64,000 bases of DNA, taken from Microbacteriaceae bacterium (GTDB lineage: Bacteria; Actinomycetota; Actinomycetes; Actinomycetales; Microbacteriaceae). This document shows, piece after piece, positions 29,007-38,690 of the stretch; the first letter of the stretch is position 1; every line of letters begins with the position of its first letter. Location: the NCBI GenBank assembly GCA_027487865.1, contig JAIYCT010000003.1, positions 124,001-188,000 on the forward strand. The letters are read 5' to 3'. The notes under the pieces are model-generated. The model had not been told where the DNA came from and ran no database searches. It saw nothing but the letters and a program-made list of their open reading frames with translations. The position numbers and the translations under genes were made by a program.

Positions 29007-30104
29007 TTATCTCTCTGCCTTGTAGAACGGTAGCTTGACGATTTCATAGGGGACTCGGGTGCCGCGAACATCGGCCTCGAGCTTGCTGCCGGGGGTTAGA
29101 TCTAAATCTGCTTTTAGGTACGCCATTGCGATTGGGTAGCCAAGGGTGGGGGAAAGAACTCCTGAGGTGATCTTGCCTATTGAAGTTTCGCCGCCCGGTA
29201 GGAAGATTTCGTAGTCCGCTCTAGCTGCTCGCTTACCTTCGCCCTTGAGACCAAAGAGCTTGGTCTCAAGCTTTTGGCCTGAGACCTTCAGCAACTCGGT
29301 CTTTGAGTTGAACTCGCCCTTATCAAAAGCCACGATTCTGCCGAGGTTCGCCTCAAAGGGAGTCAGGGTTCTATTCAGCTCATGACCGTAGAGCGGCATT
29401 CCGGCCTCAAGACGCAAGGTGTCGCGAGCTGCCAGGCCGCAGGGCAATAGGTCTTTCCCACCGGTAGCCAAGAGCTTGCGCCAAATCGAAGCTGATTCCA
29501 GAACCGGGATATAGATTTCGAAACCGTCTTCGCCGGTGTAGCCGGTGCGGGCTAGTAAAACCGGAACTCCGGCAAGGTTGGCTTTTGCGATCGAGTAATA
29601 CTTCAATTCGGTTAGGTCGGTATCGACCAGCTTGCCCAAAATGTCTTTTGCCTTTGGTCCCTGGATTGCAACCAGTGCCCAGTCTTCGGTCTCGTCGAAG
29701 ATGTCAACCTTGAAGCCGTAGTCGGCCATATCTTGCATCGCAACCAAAACCGCATGGCGGTTTGAAGCATTGGCAACAATCAGGTAATCCTCGGGGTCCA
29801 TCTTGTAGACGATGAGGTCATCGATGATGCCTCCGTCTTTCGCGCAGATAATCGTGTACTTGGCTTGGCCAATCGAAAGCTTAGAAATATCCGACACCAA
29901 AATGCTGTCCAGGAACTTGGTTGCCTCAGCGCCAACAACGTGAAGTTCACCCATGTGAGAGATGTCAAAAAGGCCCGCGCTGTTTCGCACTGCGTGGTGC
30001 TCATCGAGGTCCGAGCCATAGCGAACCGGCATGTTCCAGCCACCGAAATCGGTAAAGGTTGCACCCAGGGAAACATGCTCGTCATTAAGCGGTGTTGTTA
30101 GCAC
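29007..30104 (-). CDS. gcvT: aminomethyltransferase (T protein)
   Basis: GcvT transfers the methylene group from GcvH to tetrahydrofolate and releases ammonia. Family marks in the 365-aa protein: NMPVRYGSDLDEHHAVR, FDISHMGE, ARTGYTGEDGFEIY and LEAGMPLYGHEL. It starts with GTG only 19 nt after purC, so no glycine riboswitch can sit directly in front of it; expression must come from the purD side or from within purC. Confidence 0.97.
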   Translation of the reverse strand: MLTTPLNDEHVSLGATFTDFGGWNMPVRYGSDLDEHHAVRNSAGLFDISHMGELHVVGAEATKFLDSILVSDISKLSIGQAKYTIICAKDGGIIDDLIVYKMDPEDYLIVANASNRHAVLVAMQDMADYGFKVDIFDETEDWALVAIQGPKAKDILGKLVDTDLTELKYYSIAKANLAGVPVLLARTGYTGEDGFEIYIPVLESASIWRKLLATGGKDLLPCGLAARDTLRLEAGMPLYGHELNRTLTPFEANLGRIVAFDKGEFNSKTELLKVSGQKLETKLFGLKGEGKRAARADYEIFLPGGETSIGKITSGVLSPTLGYPIAMAYLKADLDLTPGSKLEADVRGTRVPYEIVKLPFYKAER

Positions 30105-30123
30105 TACACAAGTCTATTACCAA

Positions 30124-30966
30124 CTAAAGAGCGGTCAGTCTCCCACGCAGCTCTTGGTACTTAGATGCCGTAGTTGAGACTATATCGTTAGGTAATTCAG
30201 GTGGAACACCCACCTGATTCCAGTTCGCCGAAAGCCAGTTTCTCACAATCTGCTTATCAAAACTTTGGTCGCGAATGCCCTGCTCCCATGCATCCTTATC
30301 CCAGTACCGAGATGAGTCCGGAGTCAGCACCTCATCGCCCAGGGTGAGCTGGTTGGATCCCGGGTCATTGCCAAATTCGAATTTGGTGTCCGCGAGTATT
30401 AGCCCAGCCTTTTCGCAAAGTTGAGACGCTTCAATAAAGATGCGAATCGACTCGTCTCTCAGGCGCTCGGCTATTTCTTTCCCGACCAGCTCAACGCTCT
30501 GGGCAAAGGTGATGTTCTCATCGTGCTCACCCTGCTCGGCTTTGAATGCCGGGGTGTAGATCGGGTGGGGTAGTCGATCTCCAAATTCCAAACCTGCCGG
30601 CAGTTCGATGCCGCAGACGCTGCCGGTTTGCTGGTATTCCTTCCAACCGGAGCCGGAGAGGTAGCCACGAACCACGCACTCGATTGGATACATATCCAAC
30701 TTCTTGGCGATCATGGCTCGACCGGTGACTTCTTGTGGAACCGCAAGGTCGCTGGAACGGTGATTGTTTATCTCTAGCCGGTCAAACCACCAGTTGGTCA
30801 TCGCAGTCAGGTTCTCACCCTTGCCCGGGATCTCAGGGGAGAGCACGTGGTCGAAGGCACTTACTCGGTCGGAGGCGACAATCAAAACCAGGTGAGAAAA
30901 GTCTGAATCTGTAGGGACGTAGAGATCGCGAACCTTGCCGGTGTAGACGTGCTGAAACCCCTGCAC
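30124..30966 (-). CDS. purC: SAICAR synthase (phosphoribosylaminoimidazole-succinocarboxamide synthase)
   Basis: PurC joins aspartate to CAIR in purine synthesis. The 280-aa protein shows TGKVRDLY, ASDRVSAFDHVLS, VVRGYLSGSGWKEYQ, ADTKFEFG and DEVLTPDSSRYW, all diagnostic. Its GTG start overlaps the purD stop by one base. Confidence 0.97.
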   Translation of the reverse strand: MQGFQHVYTGKVRDLYVPTDSDFSHLVLIVASDRVSAFDHVLSPEIPGKGENLTAMTNWWFDRLEINNHRSSDLAVPQEVTGRAMIAKKLDMYPIECVVRGYLSGSGWKEYQQTGSVCGIELPAGLEFGDRLPHPIYTPAFKAEQGEHDENITFAQSVELVGKEIAERLRDESIRIFIEASQLCEKAGLILADTKFEFGNDPGSNQLTLGDEVLTPDSSRYWDKDAWEQGIRDQSFDKQIVRNWLSANWNQVGVPPELPNDIVSTTASKYQELRGRLTAL

Positions 30967-32189
30967 TAGTTCACAACCTTGAGCGCGATGTCATGCCTAA
31001 AGTGTCCACCCTGCAATTGAATTCGAGACATTCCCTCGTAGGCCAAAGTTCTTGCCTCCTGGAATGTCGCACCCGAGGCAACCACCGACAGCACGCGTCC
31101 GGTGGCACTTGCCTTGCAGACCTCTACGCCGTCAATCTCCTCAGCACTGGCAATCCCCGTTACCTCGCGAACCGGTGCGCTAGTGACCGGATATCCTTCG
31201 GATGCCAGCACCACTGTGACTGCGCAGTCGCTCGAGAAGGTGGCCTCTGGCCCAATATCCAATTTGCCGGTTGCGCTTCGCATCAATAGGTCAGCCAGGT
31301 CGTTGTTCAATCTCTTGAGCACGACCTGGGTTTCTGGGTCTCCAAAACGAGCATTGAACTCGATGACTTTTACTCCGCGTGAGGTGATGATTAGTCCGCA
31401 ATACAGCAGCCCCACAAACTCGGTTCCGCGTCGATAAAGCTCATCAATCGTTGGCTGAGCGACTCGGTGGGTGATCTCTTCGACAAATCCTTCGGGTAGC
31501 CAAGGAAGTGGTGAGTAGGCACCCATGCCCCCGGTGTTTGGACCTTCGTCATTATCGAATGCTCGCTTGTAATCCTGGGCGGGGCTAAGCGGCATGACGT
31601 GCTTGCCGTCTGAGAGGAAGAAAAGTGAAACCTCTTGGCCATCTAGAAACTCTTCAACCAGAACGCCATCGTCGATGAACTTCTTGGCGTGCTCCAAAGC
31701 CTCTTCGCGATTTGAGGTGACGATTACGCCCTTGCCTGCGGCAAGTCCATCGGCCTTCACTACATATGGAGCACCAAGTTGTGCCATCGCGCTTTCGACC
31801 TGAGACATGGTTGAGCACTCATAGGCCATACCGGTTGGGATATCGGCTGCGGCCATGATCTCTTTGGCAAACTGCTTGCTGCCCTCGAGCGCTGCTGCCT
31901 CTTGGGATGGTCCAAATACTGCGATGCCCTGCGCGCGAAGTGCATCGGCAACTCCGGCAACCAGAGGTGCTTCCGGACCAATAACTACTAAATCAACTGC
32001 TTCTTCCAAGGCGAGCTTTACAACCTCTAGTCGGTCGGTTGCCACAATTTCGGGCTTTACCTCAACCTCTTGGGCGATGCCTTCGTTTCCAGGGGCACAA
32101 ACAATTTGTTCGCGCTCGGTGCCGGTGCGCAGCAGGGCCTTTACTATGGCGTGCTCTCTGGCACCAGAACCAATCACGAGGATCTTCAC
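30966..32189 (-). CDS. purD: phosphoribosylamine-glycine ligase
   Basis: PurD attaches glycine to phosphoribosylamine. This 407-aa ATP-grasp protein shows GSGAREHAI at the N-terminus, GPEAPLVAGVADAL, VVKADGLAAGKGVIV, DYKRAFDNDEGPNTGGMG and EFNARFGDPETQ. It uses a GTG start and heads an operon that continues into purC and the glycine cleavage genes, so glycine use and one-carbon supply for purines are co-expressed. It is divergent from rlmN across 59 nt. Confidence 0.97.
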   Translation of the reverse strand: MKILVIGSGAREHAIVKALLRTGTEREQIVCAPGNEGIAQEVEVKPEIVATDRLEVVKLALEEAVDLVVIGPEAPLVAGVADALRAQGIAVFGPSQEAAALEGSKQFAKEIMAAADIPTGMAYECSTMSQVESAMAQLGAPYVVKADGLAAGKGVIVTSNREEALEHAKKFIDDGVLVEEFLDGQEVSLFFLSDGKHVMPLSPAQDYKRAFDNDEGPNTGGMGAYSPLPWLPEGFVEEITHRVAQPTIDELYRRGTEFVGLLYCGLIITSRGVKVIEFNARFGDPETQVVLKRLNNDLADLLMRSATGKLDIGPEATFSSDCAVTVVLASEGYPVTSAPVREVTGIASAEEIDGVEVCKASATGRVLSVVASGATFQEARTLAYEGMSRIQLQGGHFRHDIALKVVN

Positions 32190-32248
32190 ATGCGCGAGTT
32201 TACCCTGCTAGCTATTGGGTACTTGGCCCAACAACCTAGACTTAGCAA

Positions 32249-33421
32249 GTGGAGAACAAACAGGTAAAGCCAAGGACCGAAGGCTGGACTCAGCGCAAAG
32301 ACGCCGAGGGCAAGCCGCTTCTGCAATTTGCCGAGGTAAAGCGTGGCAAGCCACCGGTTCACTTAGCTGATCTTTCGATTGCTGATCGCACCGAGCGCAT
32401 CAAAGAACTAGGCATTCCAGGCTTTAGAGCCAAGCAGATTTCCACCCACTACTTCACGCACTACTCATCCGATCCCGAGACCATGACAGACCTTCCAAAA
32501 GAAGGTCGTGCTGAGTTGGTTCAGAAGGTATTGCCGCCACTACTAACCCAGGTCAAAAGACTGCAGACCGATAAGGGCGACACCGTCAAGTTCCTATGGA
32601 GACTCTTCGATGGAGCATTGGTGGAATCGGTTTTGATGCGCTATCCAAACCGCATCACACTTTGCATTTCCTCTCAAGCCGGTTGCGGTATGAACTGTCC
32701 GTTTTGCGCAACCGGACAGGCGGGTCTCACCAGAAACATGTCTGCCGCAGAGATTGTCGACCAAATTGTGCAGGCAAACCGAGCGATTCGCGCAGGCGAA
32801 CTCGGACCTAATCGTCACGAGGATGAGCGCGTAAACAACATCGTCTTTATGGGTATGGGTGAACCGCTTGCCAACTACTCAAAACTTATGGACTCAATCC
32901 GCACCATGGTTGAGCCTCAGCCAAATGGTCTTGGTATGAGCGCAAGACAAATCACGGTTTCAACCGTTGGTTTGGTGCCGGGAATTGTGAAGTTGGCCGA
33001 GGAGGATCTGCCACTGACCTTTGCACTTTCGCTGCACGCGCCAGATGACCAGCTGCGCGATGAGCTAATTCCGGTGAACTCGAAGTGGAAAGTCGATGAG
33101 GCACTTGATGCTGCAAAGGCCTACTACGACAAGACCGGTCGCCGAGTTTCTATTGAGTATGCGCTAATCCACAACATGAATGACCACGACTGGCGAGCAC
33201 AACTTTTGGCCGACAAACTAAACGATCGCGGCAAGGGCTGGGTTCACGTAAACCCGATTCCACTAAACCCGACCCCGGGCTCAGTCTGGACATCCTCCAC
33301 CAAGGAGCAGATCAACTCGTTTATCGACATCTTGGATAGAAACGGCATCCCCACCACGCTGCGCGATACCCGCGGCAAGGAAATCGACGGGGCTTGCGGC
33401 CAGCTGGCTGCAGCCAACTAG
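32249..33421 (+). CDS. rlmN: dual-specificity rRNA/tRNA adenine-C2 methyltransferase
   Basis: RlmN is a radical-SAM enzyme that methylates C2 of A2503 in 23S rRNA and A37 in some tRNAs. The iron-sulfur CxxxCxxC motif is at Cys146/150/153 (CGMNCPFC), and the C-terminal methyl-carrying cysteine lies in [22 protein letters not shown] is also typical. At 390 aa it is of normal length. GTG start. Confidence 0.97.
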   Translation: MENKQVKPRTEGWTQRKDAEGKPLLQFAEVKRGKPPVHLADLSIADRTERIKELGIPGFRAKQISTHYFTHYSSDPETMTDLPKEGRAELVQKVLPPLLTQVKRLQTDKGDTVKFLWRLFDGALVESVLMRYPNRITLCISSQAGCGMNCPFCATGQAGLTRNMSAAEIVDQIVQANRAIRAGELGPNRHEDERVNNIVFMGMGEPLANYSKLMDSIRTMVEPQPNGLGMSARQITVSTVGLVPGIVKLAEEDLPLTFALSLHAPDDQLRDELIPVNSKWKVDEALDAAKAYYDKTGRRVSIEYALIHNMNDHDWRAQLLADKLNDRGKGWVHVNPIPLNPTPGSVWTSSTKEQINSFIDILDRNGIPTTLRDTRGKEIDGACGQLAAAN

Positions 33422-33453
33422 CGCTTTTTGTCTAGACCCCCTAGACTGAAACC

Positions 33454-34491
33454 ATGAACGTCTCGGAATTGCAATTTGGATTAGACACCTTTGGAGATAT
33501 GTCACTTGATGACCAAGGTCATCCAGTCTCCGCCGGTCAGGTAATTCGCGATGTGGTCGAGCAAGCCAAGCTTGCCGAAGAAGTAGGTCTAAACAGTTTC
33601 AACATCGGCGAACACCACCGTGATGACTATGCGGTTTCAGCACCCGACACCATCTTGGCCGGCATCGCAACCGTGACCAGCAAGATCAAGCTCGGCACCG
33701 GAGTTACTGTTTTGTCTTCCGATGACCCGGTTCGCGTCTACCAGCGCTTTGCCACCATCGACGCTTTATCAAATGGTCGTGCCGAAATCACCGCGGGACG
33801 CGGTTCGTTTATTGAGTCTTTCCCGCTATTTGGTTATGAGCTTGCAAACTACGGCGATCTATTCGAAGAGAAGCTAGAGCTACTGGTTGAACTTCTAAAG
33901 GAGAAGCCGGTCACCTGGTCGGGAACAATGCGCGCAGCGCTTGAAAACCAAGAGGTGTTCCCAAAGACCGAGCGCGGTGCGATTCCACTTCGCGTTGGTG
34001 TTGGTGGCTCACCCGATTCAGTTGTGCGAGCCGCTCGCTTGGGAATCCCGATGGCGCTTGCCATCATCGGTGGCGACCCAGCGAGATTCGCTCCCTACTC
34101 GAACCTCTATAGAGAACAGCTTGCGAAGTTTGGTCACGCTGAGCTTCCAGTTTCGATTCATTCGCCTGGCTTTATTGCAGATACCGATAGCGATGCGGTC
34201 GAGACCCAGTGGCCACACTACGAAACTGCATTCGGTCGAATTGGCAGAGAGCGCGGTTGGGGTCCAACCACCAAGATGCACTTCATCTCCGAGGTGAATG
34301 GCGGTTCGATGTATGTCGGTTCTCCGGAGAAGGTTGCCAAGAAGATTGCCTATGCGCTTGAGAGCGTGGGGGCCACCAGGTTTGACCTGAAATACGCCAA
34401 TGGGCCAATGCCGCACTCGAAGTTGATGAAGGCAATCGAGCTATACGGAACCAAAGTTGTTCCGATGGTTCGGGAGCTTTTGGCTTCCTAA
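33454..34491 (+). CDS. LLM-class flavin-dependent oxidoreductase
   Basis: This 345-aa protein belongs to the luciferase-like monooxygenase fold. Its LAEEVGLNSFNIGEHHRDDYAVSAP segment, TSKIKLGTGVTVLSSDDPVRV and RAEITAGRGSF are typical. It would use FMN or, in actinobacteria, perhaps F420; the substrate is unknown. It stands alone between rlmN and a convergent P450 gene whose stop it interlocks with (CTAA). Confidence 0.9.
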   Translation: MNVSELQFGLDTFGDMSLDDQGHPVSAGQVIRDVVEQAKLAEEVGLNSFNIGEHHRDDYAVSAPDTILAGIATVTSKIKLGTGVTVLSSDDPVRVYQRFATIDALSNGRAEITAGRGSFIESFPLFGYELANYGDLFEEKLELLVELLKEKPVTWSGTMRAALENQEVFPKTERGAIPLRVGVGGSPDSVVRAARLGIPMALAIIGGDPARFAPYSNLYREQLAKFGHAELPVSIHSPGFIADTDSDAVETQWPHYETAFGRIGRERGWGPTTKMHFISEVNGGSMYVGSPEKVAKKIAYALESVGATRFDLKYANGPMPHSKLMKAIELYGTKVVPMVRELLAS

Positions 34492-35672
34492 GCCGTTACG
34501 TAAACCGACTCATATCCGCGCAACACAAAGGTGGGCCTGCGCTCAGGTTCTCTTGCAAGTTTGATATTTGGATAAGCCTTCATGAGCATCGGCAGCGATG
34601 TCGTCATCTCCATCCGAGCCAAGGGTGCTCCAATGCAGAAGTGAATGCCGGCACCAAAACCAATGTGTGGGTTTGGGTCACGGGTTAGATCTAGCTGGTG
34701 CGCATTCTCAAAGACGCTCTCATCGCGGTTAGCACTACCAAGTAGTGCGCCGATCTTTTGACCCTTGCGTATCTCGACCCCGCCCACTTCGGTGTCTTGA
34801 GTAGCGGTCCTATCAAAGAGGTGCAGTGGGGCATCAAAGCGCAAGAACTCGTCAATGGCAGTTGCGGAATGCTGATCCGGTGCCTGTCGCAATAGCGCCA
34901 TTTGGTCCTCTTGCCCCAGGGCCGCAACAAAGCCATTGCCAAAGCCATTCACGCTAGCTTCGTGCCCGGCATTTAGCAGCAATACACAGGTGGCAATTAG
35001 CTCGTGAGCGTTTAGTTTTTCGCCGTCCTCTTCAACAAGTGCAAGCTCGGTAATCAAATCTGTGCCTGGATTCCTCTTGCGCTCAACCATTAGCCCTTGG
35101 ACATAGTCTGCGAATTCAGCCGAGGCCTGCATCGCATCTTGCTCGTCCGCCTCAGTCGGCGCTACCTCATACATCTTCACAATGGCTTGGGACCAGGGTC
35201 GAAGCAGGTGCTCATCCTCGTCGGGGAAACCAAGCATGGAAGCAATTACCTTCACCGGTAGTGGTTCTGCAAAATCTGCAATCACATCAAATTCGCCGGT
35301 TTTTTCAACCTTTAGCTTGATCTCATCCAAAAGCTTTTGAGTGATGCGCTCGACATCTGGGCGCATGCTTTCGATCTTCTTTGGGTTGAATGCCTTCATC
35401 ACCAGCGAGCGCAATCTCGTGTGTTTTGGTGGCTCAGAATCCAAAATCGAATCGGCATGCAGCCAGTTGAAGGTGTCCCATTCGTTTTGTGGCTCTCTGG
35501 GTTCAAAGATTCTTCCGAGCGAGCGATTGCGCAAAACTGCACTCGAGTCAGCATGGGTAGCTGCTAGAAAAAGCTGCAGACCTTCGTGCCAGATCGGCTT
35601 GCCAACTTTTCTTAGCTCTGCAAGCTGTGGGTATGGGTCAACGACAAAGTCTGGGTCTTGAAAGTCGATCAT
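34488..35672 (-). CDS. cytochrome P450 with altered oxygen-activation motif
   Basis: A 394-aa soluble bacterial P450. The haem-thiolate motif FGAGIHFCIGAP places the ligand at Cys346; ExxR is in DEFLRFDAP. The I-helix reads NAGHEAS (Glu238-Ala239-Ser240), where most P450s have a Thr after the acid. P450eryF has the similar AGFEAS, so the change is known in working enzymes that depend on the substrate for proton delivery. No ferredoxin or reductase gene is adjacent. The start overlaps the nitroreductase stop by 4 nt, so the two are co-expressed. Confidence 0.93.
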   Translation of the reverse strand: MIDFQDPDFVVDPYPQLAELRKVGKPIWHEGLQLFLAATHADSSAVLRNRSLGRIFEPREPQNEWDTFNWLHADSILDSEPPKHTRLRSLVMKAFNPKKIESMRPDVERITQKLLDEIKLKVEKTGEFDVIADFAEPLPVKVIASMLGFPDEDEHLLRPWSQAIVKMYEVAPTEADEQDAMQASAEFADYVQGLMVERKRNPGTDLITELALVEEDGEKLNAHELIATCVLLLNAGHEASVNGFGNGFVAALGQEDQMALLRQAPDQHSATAIDEFLRFDAPLHLFDRTATQDTEVGGVEIRKGQKIGALLGSANRDESVFENAHQLDLTRDPNPHIGFGAGIHFCIGAPLARMEMTTSLPMLMKAYPNIKLAREPERRPTFVLRGYESVYVTA

Positions 35673-36403
35673 TTGTTTTTAAGTTTGATATCGCTAATTG
35701 GCAGGCGGTCAGCATTGAAGCCATTCACCTTGTGATCGCTTGGGTAACCAAGGGCAATACCGCAAAGTAGCTTGTAACCCTCCGGCACCTCAAACTCTTT
35801 TCGGACGGCATCTGCCCAAACTGCGCTTGCACCCTGTGCGCAGGTGCCAAGACCGTGGGCATGAGCCGAGAGCATCAGGTTCTGCATAAACAATCCCGCA
35901 TCTGAAACCGAGTACTCGCCCAATCCAGAGTGAGTGAAGATAAAGAATGAAACCGGAGCACCAAAGAACTCGTAGTTTCTTGCCCACTGAGCCTGGCGGG
36001 CTTTTTGGTCCTTGCGATCGATTCCCAAAAGCGCGTAAAGCTCAGCACCAACACGAGCGCTTCTTGGCTGCAGCACCTTTGGGTAGACCCGATTCACCTT
36101 GTAGTCGCTAGTGGGAAGACCGTAGCGGGTAACAAAGAGTTTGGCCTTAGCCAAAAATCCGCCGCCCAGAGCCTTTGAAGCCTGCTCCCACCTAGCCAAA
36201 AATTCTTTTGAGATTCGGTCTCTGACTTCGCCCTGCGCAGTTGCCACCAAATATGGCCGGGTATTTGACCAGGAAGGTGCGGTCATCGCATCGGTGAGGA
36301 GCGTATCGATTAGCTCCTGTGGGACAGGTGTTGGGAGGAAATCACGGGTTGTTCGCCTAGATGCGACGAAGTCGCTAAAGGATTCTGCGTTGAATTTAGG
36401 CAC
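35669..36403 (-). CDS. nitroreductase-family FMN oxidoreductase
   Basis: A 244-aa protein of the nitroreductase fold: SRRTTRDFLPTPVPQELIDTLL, APSWSNTRPY, the segment DAGLFMQNLMLSAHAHGLGTCAQG and CGIALGYPSDHKVNGF. Such enzymes use FMN and NAD(P)H to reduce nitro groups, quinones or enones. It lies upstream of and overlaps the P450, so it may act on the same compound or supply electrons; the latter is only a guess. Confidence 0.9.
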   Translation of the reverse strand: MPKFNAESFSDFVASRRTTRDFLPTPVPQELIDTLLTDAMTAPSWSNTRPYLVATAQGEVRDRISKEFLARWEQASKALGGGFLAKAKLFVTRYGLPTSDYKVNRVYPKVLQPRSARVGAELYALLGIDRKDQKARQAQWARNYEFFGAPVSFFIFTHSGLGEYSVSDAGLFMQNLMLSAHAHGLGTCAQGASAVWADAVRKEFEVPEGYKLLCGIALGYPSDHKVNGFNADRLPISDIKLKNK

Positions 36404-36417
36404 CTTAGAAATCTACG

Positions 36418-36870
36418 CTAAAAACCAAGACTTATCTTGCTCTCAGCCAGCTCTTTAGCGGTTCCCGTGAAGAAGAATTCGAGGTAGATCGGACCCTTTG
36501 CCTTTAGTTCCAACCAGATCTTCATGCCCTCGCGAAGGTTTCCCGCAGGGCTATAAACCTTGGCCCAAACCTCACGTTTTCCAACGAGTTGCCCGTGGTT
36601 CAAAACTTGAATTTTGATTGTGGTGCCAAATTCAGATTCAGCAACATCCGTGATGCCCAAAACCTCAAGACCGGCGAGTTCGGAAACGGAGGTCGCATCT
36701 TCGAGTGGATAGAAGTTGACCTCGCCAAATTGCAGTTGCGAAACAGCTGTTCTGGTGGCTTCGGTCGCGAGGGTGAAGCTCAGTGGAATTAGCGAGAGCA
36801 AGGCCAAAAAGGTGCCCAAAAGCATTGTGACGCGTTGACCGTTTGGGGTCGTGAGCCAGGGCCGCTTCAA
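36418..36870 (-). CDS. hypothetical protein with one membrane segment
   Basis: This 150-aa protein has a short basic N-terminus, one hydrophobic segment (about 15-35, MLLGTFLALLSLIPLSF) and an extracytoplasmic, probably beta-rich domain (GTTIKIQVLNHGQLVGKREVWAKVYSP). It precedes the nitroreductase gene by 14 nt on the same strand and is divergent from psuG. Family not recognised. Confidence 0.65.
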   Translation of the reverse strand: MKRPWLTTPNGQRVTMLLGTFLALLSLIPLSFTLATEATRTAVSQLQFGEVNFYPLEDATSVSELAGLEVLGITDVAESEFGTTIKIQVLNHGQLVGKREVWAKVYSPAGNLREGMKIWLELKAKGPIYLEFFFTGTAKELAESKISLGF

Positions 36871-36933
36871 GCTATCTCCGAATCAAATTACTTGGTTATG
36901 AATCTACCCAAGAAACCGCAGTAGCCTTATCCG

Positions 36934-37830
36934 GTGCTCAAAATTCACCCAGAAGTCCTAAATGGCCTGCAGAACAATTTGCCGGTGGTTGCCCTTGAAT
37001 CAACCATCATTTCTCACGGTCTACCTCGTCCAAGAAACCACCAGGCGGCACTGGACTTCGAGCAGATTTTGCGCGATAAAGGGGTTGTCCCTGCCACCAT
37101 CGCGGTGATCGATGGCATTCCAAACATCGGTTTGGATGACGCTGCGCTAGATGTAATTGCAAATCAGGACATCGCAAAAGCTTCGGTTCGTGACCTGCCG
37201 ATTTTGGCAGCCAAGGGCCTCTCGGGAGCTACCACTGTGGCTGCCACCGCATTCCTTGCCGCTCAAGCTGGCATTCGAGTATTTGCCACCGGAGGACTTG
37301 GCGGCGTCCACCGCGGAGCGCAGGACAGCTTCGACGAATCGGCTGACCTAACTGTGGTCTCTCAGGTTCCGGTAACCGTTGTAAGCGCTGGTGTGAAGAG
37401 CGTCTTGGACATCGCAGCTACCCTGGAGCGACTAGAGACCTTGAGCGTTCCAGTGATTGGTTACGGCACCAAAATCTTCCCAAGCTTCTGGCTTCGCGAG
37501 TCCGACTTCACCTTGGAATACCAGGCAGATGACGCCAATGAGGTTGCGCTAATCATGGCCGCTCGCGGAGACCAGGGCGGCATCGTGGTTGCCAACCCAG
37601 TTCCAGCTCACCAGGCTTGGGAGCGCGTCGAGCATGATCGAGTGCTTGCTATCGCATTTGAAGCCGCGGCAAAGGCCGGCGTTACCGGCAAGGCAGTTAC
37701 CCCGTTCTTGTTGCAGTACATCGTTCAGGCATCTGGCGGAGTATCACTTGAGGTGAACCTAAATCTTGCTAAGAACAACGTTTCGGTGGCGGCAGATATC
37801 GCTACCGCTTGGTGCAGGCTGCAGGGCTAA
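36934..37830 (+). CDS. psuG: pseudouridine-5'-phosphate glycosidase
   Basis: PsuG cleaves pseudouridine 5'-phosphate to uracil and ribose 5-phosphate (reversibly). The 298-aa protein shows ALESTIISHGLPRPRN, GVVPATIAVIDG, KGLSGATTVAAT, VFATGGLGGVHRG and VTPFLL. GTG start. Its stop and the next gene's ATG overlap (TAATG), the standard psuG-psuK arrangement. Confidence 0.95.
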   Translation: MLKIHPEVLNGLQNNLPVVALESTIISHGLPRPRNHQAALDFEQILRDKGVVPATIAVIDGIPNIGLDDAALDVIANQDIAKASVRDLPILAAKGLSGATTVAATAFLAAQAGIRVFATGGLGGVHRGAQDSFDESADLTVVSQVPVTVVSAGVKSVLDIAATLERLETLSVPVIGYGTKIFPSFWLRESDFTLEYQADDANEVALIMAARGDQGGIVVANPVPAHQAWERVEHDRVLAIAFEAAAKAGVTGKAVTPFLLQYIVQASGGVSLEVNLNLAKNNVSVAADIATAWCRLQG

Positions 37831-38690
37831 TGCCTAAGGTTTTGGTGGTTGGTGATGTCATGGACGACATCTTGGTTCTCCCTAAGGGAGAGATTCGTCT
37901 GGACACCGATACCGATAGCCAGATCCAGCAGCAGCCCGGCGGTTCGGCCGCAAACTTTGCCTGCTGGCTAGCCAGCCTTGGAGTCGAAACCCACTTCGTG
38001 GGAAGAGTTGGTGCTGAAGACTTCGAACGTCACTCGCAGATTTTGCGAAAGTACAAAGTAGTTCCGCACCTGCAGGTGGATAACGAACTGCAAACCGGTC
38101 GCATTGTGGTTTTGGTGCAGGGGCAACAGCGCAGTTTTCTCACTGACCGCGGAGCCAACAAAAACCTCGATCTATCCGCTATTCCAGATGAGCTATTTGG
38201 CGATGCGCTATACCTTTCCGGCTACACGGTTTTTGACCAGTCGGTTGAGGTGATGCAGGGCCTAATCAAACGAGCCAAGGCCTATGGTTTTGTTGCCTGC
38301 GACCCCGGCAGCGCCGGCTACATCGCAGACCACTCGGTTCACACTTTCTTGGCTGCGATTCAAGGGGTAGATCTGCTTTTGCCTTCCTTGGAGGAGGGCC
38401 GAGTGCTGTCTGCTGAGTCAAGACCTGAGATTGTCGCAGCCCTGCTGGGTGAGTGGTTCCCTCAGGTCACACTCACCTTGGGTGCAGAAGGTGTTCAGTT
38501 GCAGTCGGCCGAAACCAATGAGCACATTCCAGCCTTTGCTGCCGATGAAATCGATGTCACCGGAGCCGGAGATGCTTTTGCCGCGAAGCTAATTGCTGAG
38601 TTACTCGGTGGCAAGGACTTGAATGCGGCAGCCCAAGCTGCGGTTAGGTTTGCCGCCAAGGCGGTTACCAAACTAGGTGGTAGGCCTTAG
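37830..38690 (+). CDS. psuK: PfkB-family kinase, probable pseudouridine kinase
   Basis: This 286-aa protein begins at ATG 37830 (MPKVLVVGDVMDD); the track start at 37809 lies inside psuG. PfkB signatures are present: GGSAANFACWLASLG and DVTGAGDAFAAKLIAEL. Coupled to psuG, it most likely phosphorylates pseudouridine. Ribokinase-like activity is the alternative. Its stop interlocks with that of the convergent aldehyde dehydrogenase-like gene (TTAG). Confidence 0.85.
   Translation: MPKVLVVGDVMDDILVLPKGEIRLDTDTDSQIQQQPGGSAANFACWLASLGVETHFVGRVGAEDFERHSQILRKYKVVPHLQVDNELQTGRIVVLVQGQQRSFLTDRGANKNLDLSAIPDELFGDALYLSGYTVFDQSVEVMQGLIKRAKAYGFVACDPGSAGYIADHSVHTFLAAIQGVDLLLPSLEEGRVLSAESRPEIVAALLGEWFPQVTLTLGAEGVQLQSAETNEHIPAFAADEIDVTGAGDAFAAKLIAELLGGKDLNAAAQAAVRFAAKAVTKLGGRP

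Noticed and set aside
30105-30123. Glycine riboswitch before gcvT
   Set aside because: Only 19 nt separate purC and gcvT, far too short.
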